DNA from: Chlorobium sp.
GTDB lineage: Bacteria > Bacteroidota > Chlorobiia > Chlorobiales > Chlorobiaceae
Direction of reading: 5' to 3'
Assembly (NCBI RefSeq): GCF_021740465.1
Contig: NZ_JAIOZR010000004.1
Span: forward strand, 1 to 64,000
Length of the DNA stretch: 64,000 bases
Positions 40,232-51,882 of this stretch are shown piece by piece (the first letter of the stretch is position 1; every line of letters begins with the position of its first letter). The position numbers were made by a program, and so were the translations under genes. Under the pieces are notes generated by a model. That model searched no databases. It had not been told where the DNA came from and saw only the letters and a list, made by a program, of their open reading frames with translations.

Positions 40232-41131
40232 TCAGCTACCGATATACTCCTTGAGAATCTTGCTGTAGGCCGACTGACGAAGCCTTCTGATGGCTTTTTC
40301 CTTGATCTGGCGAACCCGTTCACGGGTAAGCTTGAACTTCTCGCCGATCTCTTCGAGGGTAAGCGGATTGTCCATGCCAATACCGAAGTAGGAGCGGATG
40401 ACATCGGCTTCGCGCGGCGCCAGCACCGAGAGTGAACGTTCAACCTCGAGGGTGAGAGAGTCTCGGTTCAGGCCGTGATCGGGCAGGTGTCCGTCGTTCT
40501 GCAGCACGTCGAGCAGGCGGTTGTCGTCTCCCTGGGCGAACGGGGCGTCAACCGATACATGACGTCCGGCGATTTTCAGGGTGTCGGCGACATCCTGAGA
40601 GTCCATATCGAGCAGGTTTGCCAGCTCCCGCGTATTGGGGTCGCGCTCGAACTCCTGTTCGAGCTGACTGTATGCCTTGCTGATCTTGTTGAGCGTGCCG
40701 ACCCGGTTGAGCGGCAGACGTACGATGCGGGACTGTTCAGCCAGAGCCTGGAGAATGGACTGGCGAATCCACCAGACCGCGTATGAGATGAACTTGAACC
40801 CTCTGGTTTCGTCAAAGCGCTTTGCCGCCTTGATGAGACCGAGGTTGCCTTCGTTGATGAGATCGCCGAGCGTCAGTCCCTGGTTCTGGTACTGTTTGGC
40901 TACGGAAACCACAAAACGCAGGTTGCCTTTGATGAGCTTGTCAAGTGCACGCTTGGCGCGTTTGTACTCCACGGTATCGACAGGCATGTCGTAACCTTCC
41001 TTGATAGCCATGGTCAATTTGACCTCGTCGTCGGCTGTAAGAAGATCGTACTTGCCGATCTCCTGAAGATAGCGGTCGAGCGAAAGGCTCTCCCTGTTGG
41101 TGATTTGCTTGCTGATTTTCAACTGCCTCAT
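40232..41131 (-). CDS. rpoD: RNA polymerase sigma factor, short RpoD type
   Basis: A 299-residue sigma-70 protein without a long region 1.1, the form that serves as the primary sigma in Bacteroidetes and Chlorobi. Region 1.2: [19 protein letters not shown]; region 2: [56 protein letters not shown]; region 4: [23 protein letters not shown] and [29 protein letters not shown]. Whether it is the only primary sigma is inference. It is convergent with the DUF62 gene (9-base gap) and 176 bases downstream of valS. Confidence 0.95.
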   Translation of the reverse strand: MRQLKISKQITNRESLSLDRYLQEIGKYDLLTADDEVKLTMAIKEGYDMPVDTVEYKRAKRALDKLIKGNLRFVVSVAKQYQNQGLTLGDLINEGNLGLIKAAKRFDETRGFKFISYAVWWIRQSILQALAEQSRIVRLPLNRVGTLNKISKAYSQLEQEFERDPNTRELANLLDMDSQDVADTLKIAGRHVSVDAPFAQGDDNRLLDVLQNDGHLPDHGLNRDSLTLEVERSLSVLAPREADVIRSYFGIGMDNPLTLEEIGEKFKLTRERVRQIKEKAIRRLRQSAYSKILKEYIGS

Positions 41132-41307
41132 TGTCTAATAAACTCCTTGCGAACTCATAGGTATATCTCCTGACCTGATGGTTCGGATTAACCTGAACCG
41201 GTAAAATATCATTTCAGGACAAAATGAAAAAATCCGTTTTAATGCCATGACATCCGGCGCTCTCCGGAAACCGTCCGACCCGGTGCGTTCCCGGCGCCTG
41301 AAAAGTC

Positions 41308-44022
41308 TCAACCTGCAAGCACATCAAGGTTGCAGGACAGTTTTTCAAGGTTGCGCCGGGCCTCGGAAAGTTTCGAACGCTCTTTTTCGATAACATCTTC
41401 AGGCGCATTGGCAACGAATCCCTGATTGGACAGCTTTTTCTCAAGCGAAACAACGTATGATGAGATGGTGGCGATCTCTTTCTGCAGGCGCGCACGCTCT
41501 TTTTCGAAGGAAATCAAACCCTCGAGCTGTACAAAAAGTTCATTGCCTTCGACCACCGAGGCCGCGGCATGCGGCGGACGGACGGCGACGACCGATACCG
41601 TTACGCTGCACCTGGTGGCTGCAGCGATAATGTGCGTATTTTCGGAAAGCACCCTGAAGGCGGCTTCATCCGCCGGCTTGAGAGTGAGGGGAGCGGTGCC
41701 GGAAGCGGGCACGGCGAAAAGCGAGCGCAGGCTGCGAACTTCGGAGATGACGGCACGGGGGAGCACATGGATTGCCGCGTCCACGCCCGTCCACTCCGCC
41801 GAAGCCTCGGGCATCGGGGAGAGCGCGACGGTACGTCCGTGCGGACGCTTGAGGATACAGTGCCATATCTCGTCGGTGATGAAGGGCATGACCGGGTGCA
41901 GCGACTTGACGATGCCTTCGAGCACATGCACGGAGAGCAGCACGGCCCTGCGGGCCGCTTCGGTGTCGGAAGAGCCGGAAAGGCTCGTCTTGAGAGCTTC
42001 GAGATACCAGTCGCAGTAATCGCCCCAGAAAAAGTCGTAGAGGTTCCTGACGATGTCGTTCACCCTGAACTGGTCGAATGCCGTGTGGTAGCGTTCGATC
42101 ATGGCGTGGTATCTGGCCATGAGCAGATGCTCTTCGGCAAAGGTGAAATCGTTCCGGTCGGGCAGGAAGGCTCCGTAGGCCGCCTCGAAATCCTCCGGTG
42201 AATCGAAATATTTTTCGCGCTGCATGAAAACCAGCCTGGAGGCGTTCCAGAGCTTGGTGGCGAAGTTCCTGCCGAGCTCGCACTTCTCTTCGCCGAACAG
42301 CACGTCCTGGCCGAGAGGCGCGATGTAGATGATGGTGAAGCGCAGGGCGTCGGTGCCGTAGGTGTCGATAACCTTGAGCGGATCGGGAGAGTTGCCGAGC
42401 GACTTGGAGAGCTTGCGCCCTTTCATGTCCCTGATGATGCTGGTGAAGTAGACGTCGCGGAACGGCACCCCGCCCCTGAAGTAGAGGCCGGCCATGATCA
42501 TGCGCGCCACCCAGAAGAAGATGATATCGGGGCCTGTGACCAGCGTATCGGTGGGATAGAAGGCCCTGAGATCGTCGTTGTCGCTCTGCGGTCCGGTCCA
42601 GCCGAGTGTGGTGAGCGGCCAGAGCCACGACGAGAACCAGGTATCGAGCACGTCCTCGTCCTGCACCAGTTTGTCGGTTCCGGCCAGATGGCAGGCTTCC
42701 TCATACGACGAAGCGACCCATATGCGGCCGTCGGAATCGTACCAGGCGGGAATGCGGTGCCCCCACCAGAGCTGGCGTGAAATGCACCAGTCCTGGATGT
42801 TCTCCATCCAGTGGCGGTAGGTGTTGACCCAGTGAGGCGGATGAAAACGGATTTCGTTGTCGTTGACCACCTGCAGGGCTTTTTCGGCCAGCGGTTTCAT
42901 GCGCACGAACCACTGTTCGGAAAGATAGGGCTCGACGACCACGTCGGCGCGTTCGGAGTAGCCGACATTGTGCTCGTACTCCTCTACCCGTTCGAGATTT
43001 CCGAGCTCCTCGAGATCGAGGAGAATTTTCTCGCGGGCGTCGAACCGGTCCATGCCGCCGTAACCGTAGGTGTCGGTCATTTTTCCGTCGCGGCCGACAA
43101 CCGAGAGAACCGGGAGATTGTGACGGCGCGCGACCTCGTAGTCGTTGGGATCGTGTGCGGGCGTGATTTTCAGTGCGCCGGTACCGAACTCGATATCGAC
43201 GTAGTCGTCGGCGATAACCGGTATATGGCGTCCCGCCACCGGAACAGCCACCAGTTGACCGACAAGGTCGTGGTAGCGGGGATCGTCCGGATTGACGGCG
43301 ATGGCCACATCGGCAAGAATGGTTTCGGGACGGACCGTGGCTATGGTGATATGGTGGCCCGGACGCCCGACCAGCGGGTAGCGGACGTAAACAAGCTTGT
43401 CGCGCCGGGGTTTCATGATCACCTCTTCGTCGGAGAGGGCGGTCTGCGATACCGGGCACCAGTTGATGATGCGCGTTCCCCGGTAGATGAGGCCGTCGCG
43501 GTAGAGCGCGATGAAGGCGTTGACGACCGCTTCGGAAGCGCGGTCGTCCATGGTGAAGAGGTTGCGCCGCCAGTCGCAGGATATGCCGAGCCTGCGAAGC
43601 TGGCGGAGAATAAGACCGCCGTACTCTTCACGCCACTCCCACACCTGGTCGAGAAAGGCCTTGCGCCCGAGATCGTGGCGGGTCACCCCCTCTTTTTTCA
43701 GCTTCTTTTCGACCACCGTCTGGGTCGCGATGCCTGCATGATCGGTACCGGGAAGCCAGAGGGCCTCCTTGCCGCGCATGCGGCTGTAGCGGATGAAGAT
43801 ATCCTGCAGGGTGTGGTTGAGCACATGGCCGAGCGTGAGGCTTCCGGTAACGTTCGGAGGCGGCATCAGCACGCTGTAGGGGGTTCTGCCTTCGGAGAGC
43901 ACGCGGCCGCTTTCGGCGTGAAAACTGCCGAGAGCCTCCCAGTGGGCGCTTCTCCAGCGGTCTTCGACCTCCTGATGATTATAGGTTTTATCGAGATTGA
44001 ACGGCGTTATCTCTTCACTCAT
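41308..44022 (-). CDS. valS: Valyl-tRNA synthetase
   Basis: A 904-residue class I tRNA synthetase that charges tRNA-Val. Signature HIGH appears as [10 protein letters not shown] after [12 protein letters not shown], and KMSKS as [11 protein letters not shown]. The editing domain is in the middle; the C-terminus is a coiled-coil arm ([36 protein letters not shown]). Length is normal. Same strand as clpP, which starts upstream, 43 bases away. Confidence 0.97.
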   Translation of the reverse strand: MSEEITPFNLDKTYNHQEVEDRWRSAHWEALGSFHAESGRVLSEGRTPYSVLMPPPNVTGSLTLGHVLNHTLQDIFIRYSRMRGKEALWLPGTDHAGIATQTVVEKKLKKEGVTRHDLGRKAFLDQVWEWREEYGGLILRQLRRLGISCDWRRNLFTMDDRASEAVVNAFIALYRDGLIYRGTRIINWCPVSQTALSDEEVIMKPRRDKLVYVRYPLVGRPGHHITIATVRPETILADVAIAVNPDDPRYHDLVGQLVAVPVAGRHIPVIADDYVDIEFGTGALKITPAHDPNDYEVARRHNLPVLSVVGRDGKMTDTYGYGGMDRFDAREKILLDLEELGNLERVEEYEHNVGYSERADVVVEPYLSEQWFVRMKPLAEKALQVVNDNEIRFHPPHWVNTYRHWMENIQDWCISRQLWWGHRIPAWYDSDGRIWVASSYEEACHLAGTDKLVQDEDVLDTWFSSWLWPLTTLGWTGPQSDNDDLRAFYPTDTLVTGPDIIFFWVARMIMAGLYFRGGVPFRDVYFTSIIRDMKGRKLSKSLGNSPDPLKVIDTYGTDALRFTIIYIAPLGQDVLFGEEKCELGRNFATKLWNASRLVFMQREKYFDSPEDFEAAYGAFLPDRNDFTFAEEHLLMARYHAMIERYHTAFDQFRVNDIVRNLYDFFWGDYCDWYLEALKTSLSGSSDTEAARRAVLLSVHVLEGIVKSLHPVMPFITDEIWHCILKRPHGRTVALSPMPEASAEWTGVDAAIHVLPRAVISEVRSLRSLFAVPASGTAPLTLKPADEAAFRVLSENTHIIAAATRCSVTVSVVAVRPPHAAASVVEGNELFVQLEGLISFEKERARLQKEIATISSYVVSLEKKLSNQGFVANAPEDVIEKERSKLSEARRNLEKLSCNLDVLAG

Positions 44023-44065
44023 GGCGACCTGGGTTACAACTGTGGGAATTAGGAAATCTGACTGT

Positions 44066-44743
44066 TCACTCGGCCTTTTCAGGTGCCGGACGCTTCTCGA
44101 AAACCTGGTCGATAATGCCGTATTCGAGGGCCTCCTGGGCGTTCATCCAGCGGTCGCGCTCGGAATCCTCCCTGATCTGCTGAACGTCACGGCCGGTATG
44201 TTTGGCAAGAAGCTCTTCGAGCAGCTTGCGGATCTTCTCTATCTCGCGGGCCTGGATGATGATGTCGGTCTCCTGTCCCTGGGCGCCGCCGGAGGGCTGG
44301 TGGATCATGATGCGGGAGTGAGGCAGCGATGCCCTTTTGCCTTTGGTGCCGCTGGCCAGAAGAAAGGCACCCATGCTTGCCGCCATGCCTACGCAGACCG
44401 TGGCGATATCGGGCCGGATGTACTGCATGGTGTCGTATATGCCCAGACCGGCCGAAACGCTCCCGCCGGGGGAGTTGATGTAGATGTAGATATCCCGTTC
44501 GGGATCTTCGGATTCAAGAAAAATCAGCTGGGCCATGACAAGGCCGGCCACATGCTCGTCTATGCCGCTGCCGAGAAAGATGATGCGCTCACGCAGAAGG
44601 CGCGAAAAAATATCGAATGCACGCTCTCCCCTGCCGGAGGTTTCGATAACCATGGGAACGAGCGTATTCCGAATACCCTCTTCTATAGCGCCCGAGTAAA
44701 GTTTACGGGCATGGTGGTCGAAACCGAAATTGATATTTGCCAT
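44066..44743 (-). CDS. clpP: ATP-dependent Clp protease proteolytic subunit
   Basis: A 225-residue ClpP serine protease. The triad is visible: Ser in [14 protein letters not shown], His in [16 protein letters not shown] and Asp in [19 protein letters not shown]. Also present are [16 protein letters not shown] and [19 protein letters not shown]. It forms 14-mers fed by ClpX or ClpA/C. The frame is open upstream to 45001, but MANINFGFD at 44743 is the sensible start. It is divergent from thyX (about 175 bases). Confidence 0.96.
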   Translation of the reverse strand: MANINFGFDHHARKLYSGAIEEGIRNTLVPMVIETSGRGERAFDIFSRLLRERIIFLGSGIDEHVAGLVMAQLIFLESEDPERDIYIYINSPGGSVSAGLGIYDTMQYIRPDIATVCVGMAASMGAFLLASGTKGKRASLPHSRIMIHQPSGGAQGQETDIIIQAREIEKIRKLLEELLAKHTGRDVQQIREDSERDRWMNAQEALEYGIIDQVFEKRPAPEKAE

Positions 44744-44918
44744 AACTGGATCGATGGGTTGAGTGGGTGTAAGAGAAACACGTAAAATACATAGAGCTAA
44801 CAACAATTCAATCGTTCCGGTTCCAATAAGTAAAAAAGAAGACGATAAAACAAGCCGGGCGCTGCAGGATAAACCTCGACGGATGCTTATATTTAAAGCC
44901 ATTAGAACCAAACCACAG

Positions 44919-45605
44919 ATGACTATGCAGGTCCGTCTCATATCGGTAACCACTCCGTGTTTCGCCATTGAAGACCGGCCCCTCACCGCTGAAGGCCTCA
45001 TGGCTTACTGCGCAAGGGTTTCGAGCCCCCATCAGGAAAACCTCGATTTCGGGAAACTGCTGGCTTACTGTATCGCCAACCGGCACTGGAGCATTTTCGA
45101 AATGGCCGACATGACCGTCGAAATCGTTACGTCGAGAGCCATCGCCCCGCAGATTCTGCGCCACAGAAGCTTCCAGTTCCAGGAGTTCAGCCAGCGTTAC
45201 GCCAAAGCGCAGGCCATCGAGAAATACCGTCCGCGAAGGCAGGACAGCAAGAACCGGCAGAACTCGCTGGACGATCTCGACGAGGGGACTGCGGCCTGGT
45301 TCGACGAGGCTCAGGAGAACATTTCCCGCATATCGATGGAGGTGTACAACGAGGCCCTCGAAAAGGGCATCGCCAAGGAGTGCGCAAGGGTGCTGCTGCC
45401 TCTGGGCACCCGGACAAAGCTGTATATGAAGGGGTCGGTGCGGAGCTGGATTCACTACATCGAGGTGCGCACAGACATCAGTACGCAGAAAGAGCACCGC
45501 GATATCGCCGAAGAGATCAAAACCATTTTCTCCGCCCAGTTTCCGGTTACGGCCGAAGCGCTTGGATGGAGCGTACCTGAGACCTCAGGCGGAGAGCATG
45601 CCTGA
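44919..45605 (+). CDS. thyX: Flavin-dependent thymidylate synthase
   Basis: A 228-residue ThyX that makes dTMP from dUMP with methylene-THF and FAD. The ThyX signature [14 protein letters not shown] is complete. Also visible: [14 protein letters not shown] near the first third and [28 protein letters not shown] toward the C-terminus. Start at the ATG at 44919 (or 44925); the upstream open frame to 44763 is not family-like. The 3' end overlaps convergent accD by 21 bases. Confidence 0.96.
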   Translation: MTMQVRLISVTTPCFAIEDRPLTAEGLMAYCARVSSPHQENLDFGKLLAYCIANRHWSIFEMADMTVEIVTSRAIAPQILRHRSFQFQEFSQRYAKAQAIEKYRPRRQDSKNRQNSLDDLDEGTAAWFDEAQENISRISMEVYNEALEKGIAKECARVLLPLGTRTKLYMKGSVRSWIHYIEVRTDISTQKEHRDIAEEIKTIFSAQFPVTAEALGWSVPETSGGEHA

Positions 45606-46424
45606 AAGGCGCACGATCTGATTTTTCAGCTCCTTGCGGTGAACGATGGCGTCGAGGAAACCGTGATCGAGAAGAAACTCTGCGCGCTGGAAGCCTTCAG
45701 GCAGATCCCTTTTGATGGTGTCCCTGATGACCCTCGGCCCGGCAAAGCCGATCAGCGCCTTGGGCTCACTCAGGTTGATATCGCCGAGCATGGCGAAGGA
45801 TGCCGTAATGCCGCCCATGGTTGGGTCGGTCATCAGCGAAATGTAGGGCAACCTTTTTTCGCCGAGCAGGGTCAGGCGTGCAGCAGTCTTGGCCATCTGC
45901 ATGAGACTGAAGGCGCCCTCCATCATGCGCGCCCCTCCCGATTGTGAAATCACCAGCAGCGGAGCCTTCAGCTCGATGGCCTTGTCGACGGCACGGGCAA
46001 TCTTCTCGCCCACAACCGAGCCCATCGAACCCCCGATGAATCCGAAGTCCATGGCCGATATCACCAGTGGCTTCCCTCCGGAATCCCCCCAGGCGTTCCG
46101 GCAAGCTTCGGTCTTGCCGGTCTTTTCAATGATGTCGTGAACCCGGTCTGTGTATTTCTTGGTATCGGTAAAACCAAGAGGATCGGCCGAGCGCAGGCCA
46201 TCACCGAACTCCTGATAGTTCTCATTGTCGAAAAGAATGGAAAAATAGCGGTATGGCGAAATCCTGAAATGGTATCCGCATTCCGAACAGGTGTAGACAT
46301 GGTCTTCGAGCTGTTTTTTATGAATCATCGCACCGCAATCCTCGCACTTCCACCAGAGCCCCTCGGGCATGTCGAGTTTGTCGGTCGTACGTATCGAAGG
46401 CTTTACCCGTTTGAACCAGACCAT
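45585..46424 (-). CDS. accD: Acetyl-CoA carboxylase carboxyltransferase subunit beta
   Basis: A 279-residue AccD, which with AccA transfers the carboxyl group from biotin to acetyl-CoA, making malonyl-CoA for fatty acids. The N-terminal zinc ribbon has four Cys ([10 protein letters not shown] and [10 protein letters not shown]). The carboxylase core has the oxyanion-hole region [21 protein letters not shown] and [19 protein letters not shown]. Divergent from the patatin-like gene. Confidence 0.96.
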   Translation of the reverse strand: MVWFKRVKPSIRTTDKLDMPEGLWWKCEDCGAMIHKKQLEDHVYTCSECGYHFRISPYRYFSILFDNENYQEFGDGLRSADPLGFTDTKKYTDRVHDIIEKTGKTEACRNAWGDSGGKPLVISAMDFGFIGGSMGSVVGEKIARAVDKAIELKAPLLVISQSGGARMMEGAFSLMQMAKTAARLTLLGEKRLPYISLMTDPTMGGITASFAMLGDINLSEPKALIGFAGPRVIRDTIKRDLPEGFQRAEFLLDHGFLDAIVHRKELKNQIVRLSGMLSA

Positions 46425-46524
46425 CTTTCTTAATTAGTACTAAAGGTTATACATTAGACCTAAAGATATGAAGTCACTGGCAGAACTCAAAAATAACCCG
46501 GAAAGAGTGACCGGGAACCGCGCC

Positions 46525-49320
46525 ATGAAGAGGAAGAAACGACCATCGCTCTTATCCGGAGTATGCAGGGCCGCAGGAATTTTGCTGGCGGGACTCATGC
46601 TGCTTCCACTCCAGTATGCCCCACTGGCAGCGGTTCCGACCTCCGTAGTCTACCCTGATACGCTCTCCATGCCTTTAAGGCGCTACGCCATCATGCCGTT
46701 TATGAGACCGGCACGCAAAACCGTGGGCATAGCCTTTTCAGGCGGTGGCGCAAACGGCATAGCTCAAATCGGCATACTCAAGGCCCTCGAAGAGGAGGAC
46801 GTTCCGGTGGATTATATTGCGGGAACGAGCATGGGCGCCATTATCGGCGGCCTCTACAGCTGCGGCTACAGTCCTGACGAGCTCGAAGAAATTGCCGGCA
46901 CCCTGCCCTGGCAGTCCATTCTTGCCATCAGGGAGGAGTCGCCGCGCTCCGGATCCTTTCTCGAACAGCAGAGAATTCGCGACCGTTCGACCATAGCAAT
47001 CCGGTTCGAGAAGCTGAAACTGCTGGTGCCGAAATCGCTGAGTTCCGCGCAGGCGCTCACAGGAACACTCGACCTGCTGGTACTCAACGCCCTATATCAT
47101 GGCTGGGAGGATTTCAGCACCCTGCCCGTGCAGTTCAGGGCCGTCTCCACCGATCTGCTTTCGGGAAAACGTATTTCACTGGTTTCAGGCTCCCTCTCGG
47201 AAGCCATGAGAGCAAGCAGCACAGTACCTGTGCTTTTCGAACCGATTGAACGCGACGGCTATCAGCTTGTCGACGGGGGACTTGTGGCCAACCTGCCTGT
47301 CGATGAACTTGATTATTTCAACGCATCCTATAAAATCGCTGTAGATACCCACGGTAGTATGTATTCGAAAAGTGGCGACCTGGATATGCCATGGAAAGCA
47401 GCAGATCAGGCCATAACCATTCTGACAGGGCTACAGTACCCCGCACAGCTCGAAAAGGCCGATATCGTCATCGCTCCGGATCTGAGCGAGCACAGCGCCA
47501 CCGATTTTTCCGATATCTCTGAACTTGTCCGTACCGGTTACTCCAAAGGCAAGGTGCTGGCCGGAACGATCCGAAGAGGCATCGAAACCACTCCGAAGCG
47601 GGAGATCCGAATCGGCGGTTTCTCGAAATCGTTCAGAATCGATACAAACAGAGCAATGAGCCCGGAACACCGAGGAATCGTATCCGGAATCGTGCGCAAC
47701 GGGCAGTCGCTGCCGCGAACACTCCGGGAACTGCTTGAAACCGATCTGTTCACCTCGGTATATGCAACCATCGACGCCGGCAGGAAAACCGTGGTCTTTC
47801 ATCTCTCTCCGCTTCCCCGGATAGGGCATTTGGTGGTATCGGGCGGCCCTGATGAAAAGCTCCAGTCAGGAGAGATCGAAAGCTGTTTCAGACCAGTCAT
47901 CAACAGCCTGTACACCAACAGCGCGGGAACGGCGGCTATCGAGGATCTGGTTCGCCTCTACCGGAGCAGAGGGTACAGCCTGGTGGAACCGGAAACCATC
48001 GCCGTTTCCGGAGATACCCTCTTCATCGGTATGTCTTCCGGCAAAGTAAAAAACATCGAAATCGTCCAGAACAGGAACGTGACGGGCCTGACCCCCATCA
48101 GAAGGGAGATCAAAATCGATACGACAAAAACCGTACGGCTTGAAAAAGCCGAAGAATCAGCCGAAAATCTCTATGAAACCGGCATTTTCAACCGGGTGTC
48201 TGTGGCTGCCGAAAAACCCTCCTCTCTGGAAAACAACCGGGAAAAAACCCTGACCTTCTCGCTTGTCGAAAAGCCATCGTCGGTACTCAGGCTCGGAGTC
48301 CGCTACGACGAAACCAGCAATGCCCAGTTTCTGCTCGACTTCAGAAACGAAAATCTCGGAGGAACCACGGCTTCTCTCGGAGGGTGGATCAAAGCCGGCC
48401 AGAACAACAGCGTAGCGAATATCGAGTACACCATACCCCGCATCGGTTCGTCGCACTTCACCCTTTTCTCGAAACTCTTTTTCGACCAGCACGAATTCGA
48501 TGCAAGGGAGCTGCTTTTTTCAAAAGAACTCAGCGGTTACTCTTATGAAAATGTCTCGACGTATGGCATCCAGCGATACGGCATTACTGGGGCGTTCGGC
48601 ACAAGAATCAGAAAAAACGGACGATTCTCGCTGGACGTCACCCTGCAGAATGCGCAGTCTTATCACGAAACCGGACCGGAACAGGCTGCGCTTGCCACCG
48701 ATAACAGAAACCTCCTCTCCGTGGGAACGTCGCTGACCATCGACTCACGCAACAGCGCGCAGATCCCCACTTCAGGCCGCTATTCCCATCTCAGCTACAT
48801 GGCAACTCCGGCTGTGCTCGACAACGATGCACTTTTCTGGCAAATTACCGGACTGCATGAAGAGAACATACCGCTTGGAAAACATACGACCCTGCAGCTC
48901 TCGGCTGCTGCAGGCATAAGCAGCAACTACCTGCCCCTTTCCGAGCAGTTCTTTCTGGGCGGCACAGGGAACAGCTACAGCAGAAGATTCGTCGGCCTGA
49001 AAGAGAACGATCTTATCGGCAGCAATATGGCGCTGGCTGGTGTGCAGTTCAGCTACAAGCCTCCATTCGAGGTAATCTTTCCCGCGTCATTCCTGCTCTT
49101 CTACAATACCGGCAATGCATGGAGGCAGAGAAGCGACATGTCGCTTGCAAGACTCATTCACGGCATCGGGACAGGACTGGTCTGGGATACGCCCGTCGGA
49201 CCAGCCAGACTGATCGTATCGAAAGCGTTTGCTTTTCTCCAGGAGGAGGAGGACACTGAACCATCCTCGCTGAGATTTTTGGACACCGTGTGGTATTTCA
49301 GTCTTGGACATGATTTTTAG
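46525..49320 (+). CDS. Patatin-like phospholipase fused to POTRA and outer-membrane barrel
   Basis: A 931-residue protein. From the ATG at 46525 it has a signal peptide (MKRKKRPSLL then a hydrophobic run to LAAVP). The patatin domain has the oxyanion motif GGGANGIAQIG, the Ser elbow GTSMG and the Asp motif VDGGLVANLP, so the Ser-Asp dyad is intact. A POTRA-like part with LRLGVRYDETSNAQFLLDF leads into a D15/BamA-type beta-barrel ending in FSLGHDF, an aromatic C-terminus fit for BAM insertion. This is the PlpD/type Vd layout, which places a phospholipase at or outside the outer membrane. An ATG at 46468 is possible but gives an over-long n-region. Confidence 0.9.
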   Translation: MKRKKRPSLLSGVCRAAGILLAGLMLLPLQYAPLAAVPTSVVYPDTLSMPLRRYAIMPFMRPARKTVGIAFSGGGANGIAQIGILKALEEEDVPVDYIAGTSMGAIIGGLYSCGYSPDELEEIAGTLPWQSILAIREESPRSGSFLEQQRIRDRSTIAIRFEKLKLLVPKSLSSAQALTGTLDLLVLNALYHGWEDFSTLPVQFRAVSTDLLSGKRISLVSGSLSEAMRASSTVPVLFEPIERDGYQLVDGGLVANLPVDELDYFNASYKIAVDTHGSMYSKSGDLDMPWKAADQAITILTGLQYPAQLEKADIVIAPDLSEHSATDFSDISELVRTGYSKGKVLAGTIRRGIETTPKREIRIGGFSKSFRIDTNRAMSPEHRGIVSGIVRNGQSLPRTLRELLETDLFTSVYATIDAGRKTVVFHLSPLPRIGHLVVSGGPDEKLQSGEIESCFRPVINSLYTNSAGTAAIEDLVRLYRSRGYSLVEPETIAVSGDTLFIGMSSGKVKNIEIVQNRNVTGLTPIRREIKIDTTKTVRLEKAEESAENLYETGIFNRVSVAAEKPSSLENNREKTLTFSLVEKPSSVLRLGVRYDETSNAQFLLDFRNENLGGTTASLGGWIKAGQNNSVANIEYTIPRIGSSHFTLFSKLFFDQHEFDARELLFSKELSGYSYENVSTYGIQRYGITGAFGTRIRKNGRFSLDVTLQNAQSYHETGPEQAALATDNRNLLSVGTSLTIDSRNSAQIPTSGRYSHLSYMATPAVLDNDALFWQITGLHEENIPLGKHTTLQLSAAAGISSNYLPLSEQFFLGGTGNSYSRRFVGLKENDLIGSNMALAGVQFSYKPPFEVIFPASFLLFYNTGNAWRQRSDMSLARLIHGIGTGLVWDTPVGPARLIVSKAFAFLQEEEDTEPSSLRFLDTVWYFSLGHDF

Positions 49321-49386
49321 GCGAACTTTCTTAATTTTACGCCAGCCCTGCGAAAGGGGCTTTTGTGAACAAACCGGATCAGTTTT

Positions 49387-50163
49387 GTGAATGAGCTGAA
49401 AAAACCGCATATCCTGGTCTGCAATGACGACGGCATTGAAGGCGAAGGCCTTCATGTGCTGGCTGCTTCGATGAAAAAAATAGGGCGGGTCACGGTCGTT
49501 GCACCCGCCGAACCACACAGCGGCAAGAGTCACGCCATGACTCTGGGCATCCCGCTCCGGATAAAAAAGTATGCGAAAAACAACCGGTTTTTCGGTTATA
49601 CGGTATCGGGAACCCCGGTGGACTGCATCAAGGTCGCTCTCAGCCACATTCTCGACGGAAAACCCGATCTGATCGTTTCGGGCATCAACTACGGCAGCAA
49701 CACGGCAACCAACACGCTCTATTCGGGAACCGTCGCCGCCGCGCGCGAAGGTGCCATACAGGGCATCGCCTCGCTGGCGTTTTCGCTGACCACCTACGAG
49801 CATGCCGATTTCACCTATGCTGGAAAGTTCGCCCGGAAACTTGCCCGAAAAGTGCTGCAGGAGGGGCTGCCTCCGGATACCATTCTGTCGGTCAACATTC
49901 CCAACCTTCCCGAAGCCGACATAGCGGGAATTCTGGTCACCCGGCAGGGCAGCTCCCGCTGGGAAGAGGACGCCATAGAACGCAACGACATGTACGGCAA
50001 CCCCTACTACTGGCTTAACGGCACCCTGAAGCTGCTCGACACCTCCCTGCTCCACGACGAGTACGCCGTCCGCCGGAACTATGTATCGGTGACACCGCTC
50101 TCCTGCGACCTGACCAATACGTCTTTTCTTGACAGCCTGAACCAATGGAACCTGCAAAAATAA
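49387..50163 (+). CDS. surE: 5'-nucleotidase SurE
   Basis: A 258-residue SurE, a metal-dependent phosphatase of nucleoside monophosphates, often tied to stationary-phase survival. Motif [19 protein letters not shown] holds the metal-binding Asp-Asp pair; then [29 protein letters not shown], and [27 protein letters not shown] with the metal-site Asn. It is 4 bases upstream of bshC, so probably co-translated. The start codon is GTG. Confidence 0.95.
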   Translation: MNELKKPHILVCNDDGIEGEGLHVLAASMKKIGRVTVVAPAEPHSGKSHAMTLGIPLRIKKYAKNNRFFGYTVSGTPVDCIKVALSHILDGKPDLIVSGINYGSNTATNTLYSGTVAAAREGAIQGIASLAFSLTTYEHADFTYAGKFARKLARKVLQEGLPPDTILSVNIPNLPEADIAGILVTRQGSSRWEEDAIERNDMYGNPYYWLNGTLKLLDTSLLHDEYAVRRNYVSVTPLSCDLTNTSFLDSLNQWNLQK

Positions 50164-50167
50164 ACGG

Positions 50168-51859
50168 GTGAACACTTTTCTACTTGACTACCGGACAATC
50201 CTGACCCCGAAAAAGGGGTTCCCTCCGCTTTTCAAAGACTATACCACCGAGGGTGAGGAACGAAACCGCCTGATCGCCTCGTGCTTCCACCTCGACTATC
50301 TCAAAGAGGCCGACTACTACCGCCAGCTCAATCTGCTCGAATCGAGAAGCTTCGACCGGAGCCTGCTGGTGGAGATACTCCGCCGACAGAATATCCGGTA
50401 TGGATGCACCGAGCTGCACCTGAAGGAGATCGAAAAGCTGCGCTCGCCGCGCTGCATGGCCGTGGTTACGGGACAGCAGCCAGGCTTGTTCACTGGGCCA
50501 GCCTACACCGTCTACAAGGCACTGACCGCCGTGGTATTTGCCGAACAGCAGAAATCGCTCTTTCCCGAGTATGACTTTGTGCCGGTATTCTGGATCGAAG
50601 GGGAGGATCACGACTATGAAGAGTCTGCCCATGCGGCGGCATACCTGCAGGGCGGCGTCAGGCATTTCAGGCCTGAACCCTTTAAACGGCTGCCCGACCA
50701 GATGGTGGCCGCATCGTGTTTCGGCGAGGATATCCGCCAGATCGTCGAAAACTTTCTTGAAGGCCTCCCGGACTCTCCTTCAAAACCGGCTATCGCCGGC
50801 ATTCTCCGGGAAAACTGTTTTCCGGGCAATACGCTCGAGATGAGTTTTGCCCAGATCATGATGCAACTCTTCAGGAACCAGCCGCTCCTTCTGCTGTCGA
50901 GCCAGGACGCCGATTTCAAGAAGCTTTCCCTACCGGTGTTCCAGCGGGAGCTTGCAACCTGTCCCGCATCGTCCTACAATGTTATCGCACAAAGCTCGAC
51001 GCTGGAAAATCTCGGCTACAGTGCCCAATCGAAACCGAGATCGGTAAACCTCTTCCATATCAACCACCTCGGCCAGCGACAGAAAATCGAGTATCCGGAA
51101 GAGAACCTCTTCGTCATCACTCCGGACAACATACGGCTTTCGCGCCACCAGATGCTCGAACTCTCGGAGGATCATCCGGAACGATTCAGCCCGAATGTTG
51201 TACTGCGCCCTGTTGTACAGGACACGGTACTGCCGGCATTCGCATCCATCGCCGGACCTGGAGAGATCAGCTATCTGGCTCAGTTCCGCAGGAACTACGA
51301 ACACTTCGGCATAAGCATGCCGTTTATCATACCGAGAGGAAGTTTTACGCTGGTAGAACCCAAATTCAGCCGGATCATGGACAAGCTGTTGCGGGTTTCC
51401 GGGCGACCTGGCTTTTCGAGAAAACAGATATATCACGCCGTCTTCAACGACCTGCAGGCACTGAAACACAACGCGGAAGGTGTGGGAGAAAATTCCGAAA
51501 TCAACGGGTTATTCGCCAGAAGCAGAACTGATATGGAAAAAGCGCTTCAGGTTCTAGGCCCTGCTCTTGCGAAAATCGACCCGACGCTTGAACCGGTCCT
51601 TGCCGCATCGATCCAGCAGGCCGTCAAAATTGTTGAAGTGATCGAGCAGAAAACCCGTAAGGCAGGACGGAGAAAAAACGAGGCACTGCTCGAGCAGATA
51701 CTGAAAACCGAAACCGCTTTTTTCCCGGAGGGCATACCCCAGGAGCGGCTGATCAACATCTTCTATTATCTCGACAAATATGGCATGGAGCTGATCGATA
51801 CCCTGAAAAACCTGCTTGCGGGACATTCGACAGAAGCCCATCTTATCGTTGAGCTGTAG
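50168..51859 (+). CDS. bshC: Bacillithiol biosynthesis cysteine-adding enzyme BshC
   Basis: A 563-residue BshC homologue. The Rossmann-like nucleotide-binding site is [24 protein letters not shown] near residue 98, followed by [19 protein letters not shown], and a C-terminal coiled coil. BshC adds Cys to glucosaminyl-malate to give bacillithiol. Green sulfur bacteria are known to use N-methyl-bacillithiol as their thiol. Starts with GTG at 50168, four bases after the surE stop. bshA and bshB are not in this window. Confidence 0.93.
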   Translation: MNTFLLDYRTILTPKKGFPPLFKDYTTEGEERNRLIASCFHLDYLKEADYYRQLNLLESRSFDRSLLVEILRRQNIRYGCTELHLKEIEKLRSPRCMAVVTGQQPGLFTGPAYTVYKALTAVVFAEQQKSLFPEYDFVPVFWIEGEDHDYEESAHAAAYLQGGVRHFRPEPFKRLPDQMVAASCFGEDIRQIVENFLEGLPDSPSKPAIAGILRENCFPGNTLEMSFAQIMMQLFRNQPLLLLSSQDADFKKLSLPVFQRELATCPASSYNVIAQSSTLENLGYSAQSKPRSVNLFHINHLGQRQKIEYPEENLFVITPDNIRLSRHQMLELSEDHPERFSPNVVLRPVVQDTVLPAFASIAGPGEISYLAQFRRNYEHFGISMPFIIPRGSFTLVEPKFSRIMDKLLRVSGRPGFSRKQIYHAVFNDLQALKHNAEGVGENSEINGLFARSRTDMEKALQVLGPALAKIDPTLEPVLAASIQQAVKIVEVIEQKTRKAGRRKNEALLEQILKTETAFFPEGIPQERLINIFYYLDKYGMELIDTLKNLLAGHSTEAHLIVEL

Positions 51860-51882
51860 GCTTCAGGCTCGCGCCGGAACCG

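Noticed and set aside
44744-45001. Upstream extension of clpP (86 extra residues)
   Set aside because: It runs into the thyX 5' region and is not ClpP-like; the ATG at 44743 matches the family start.
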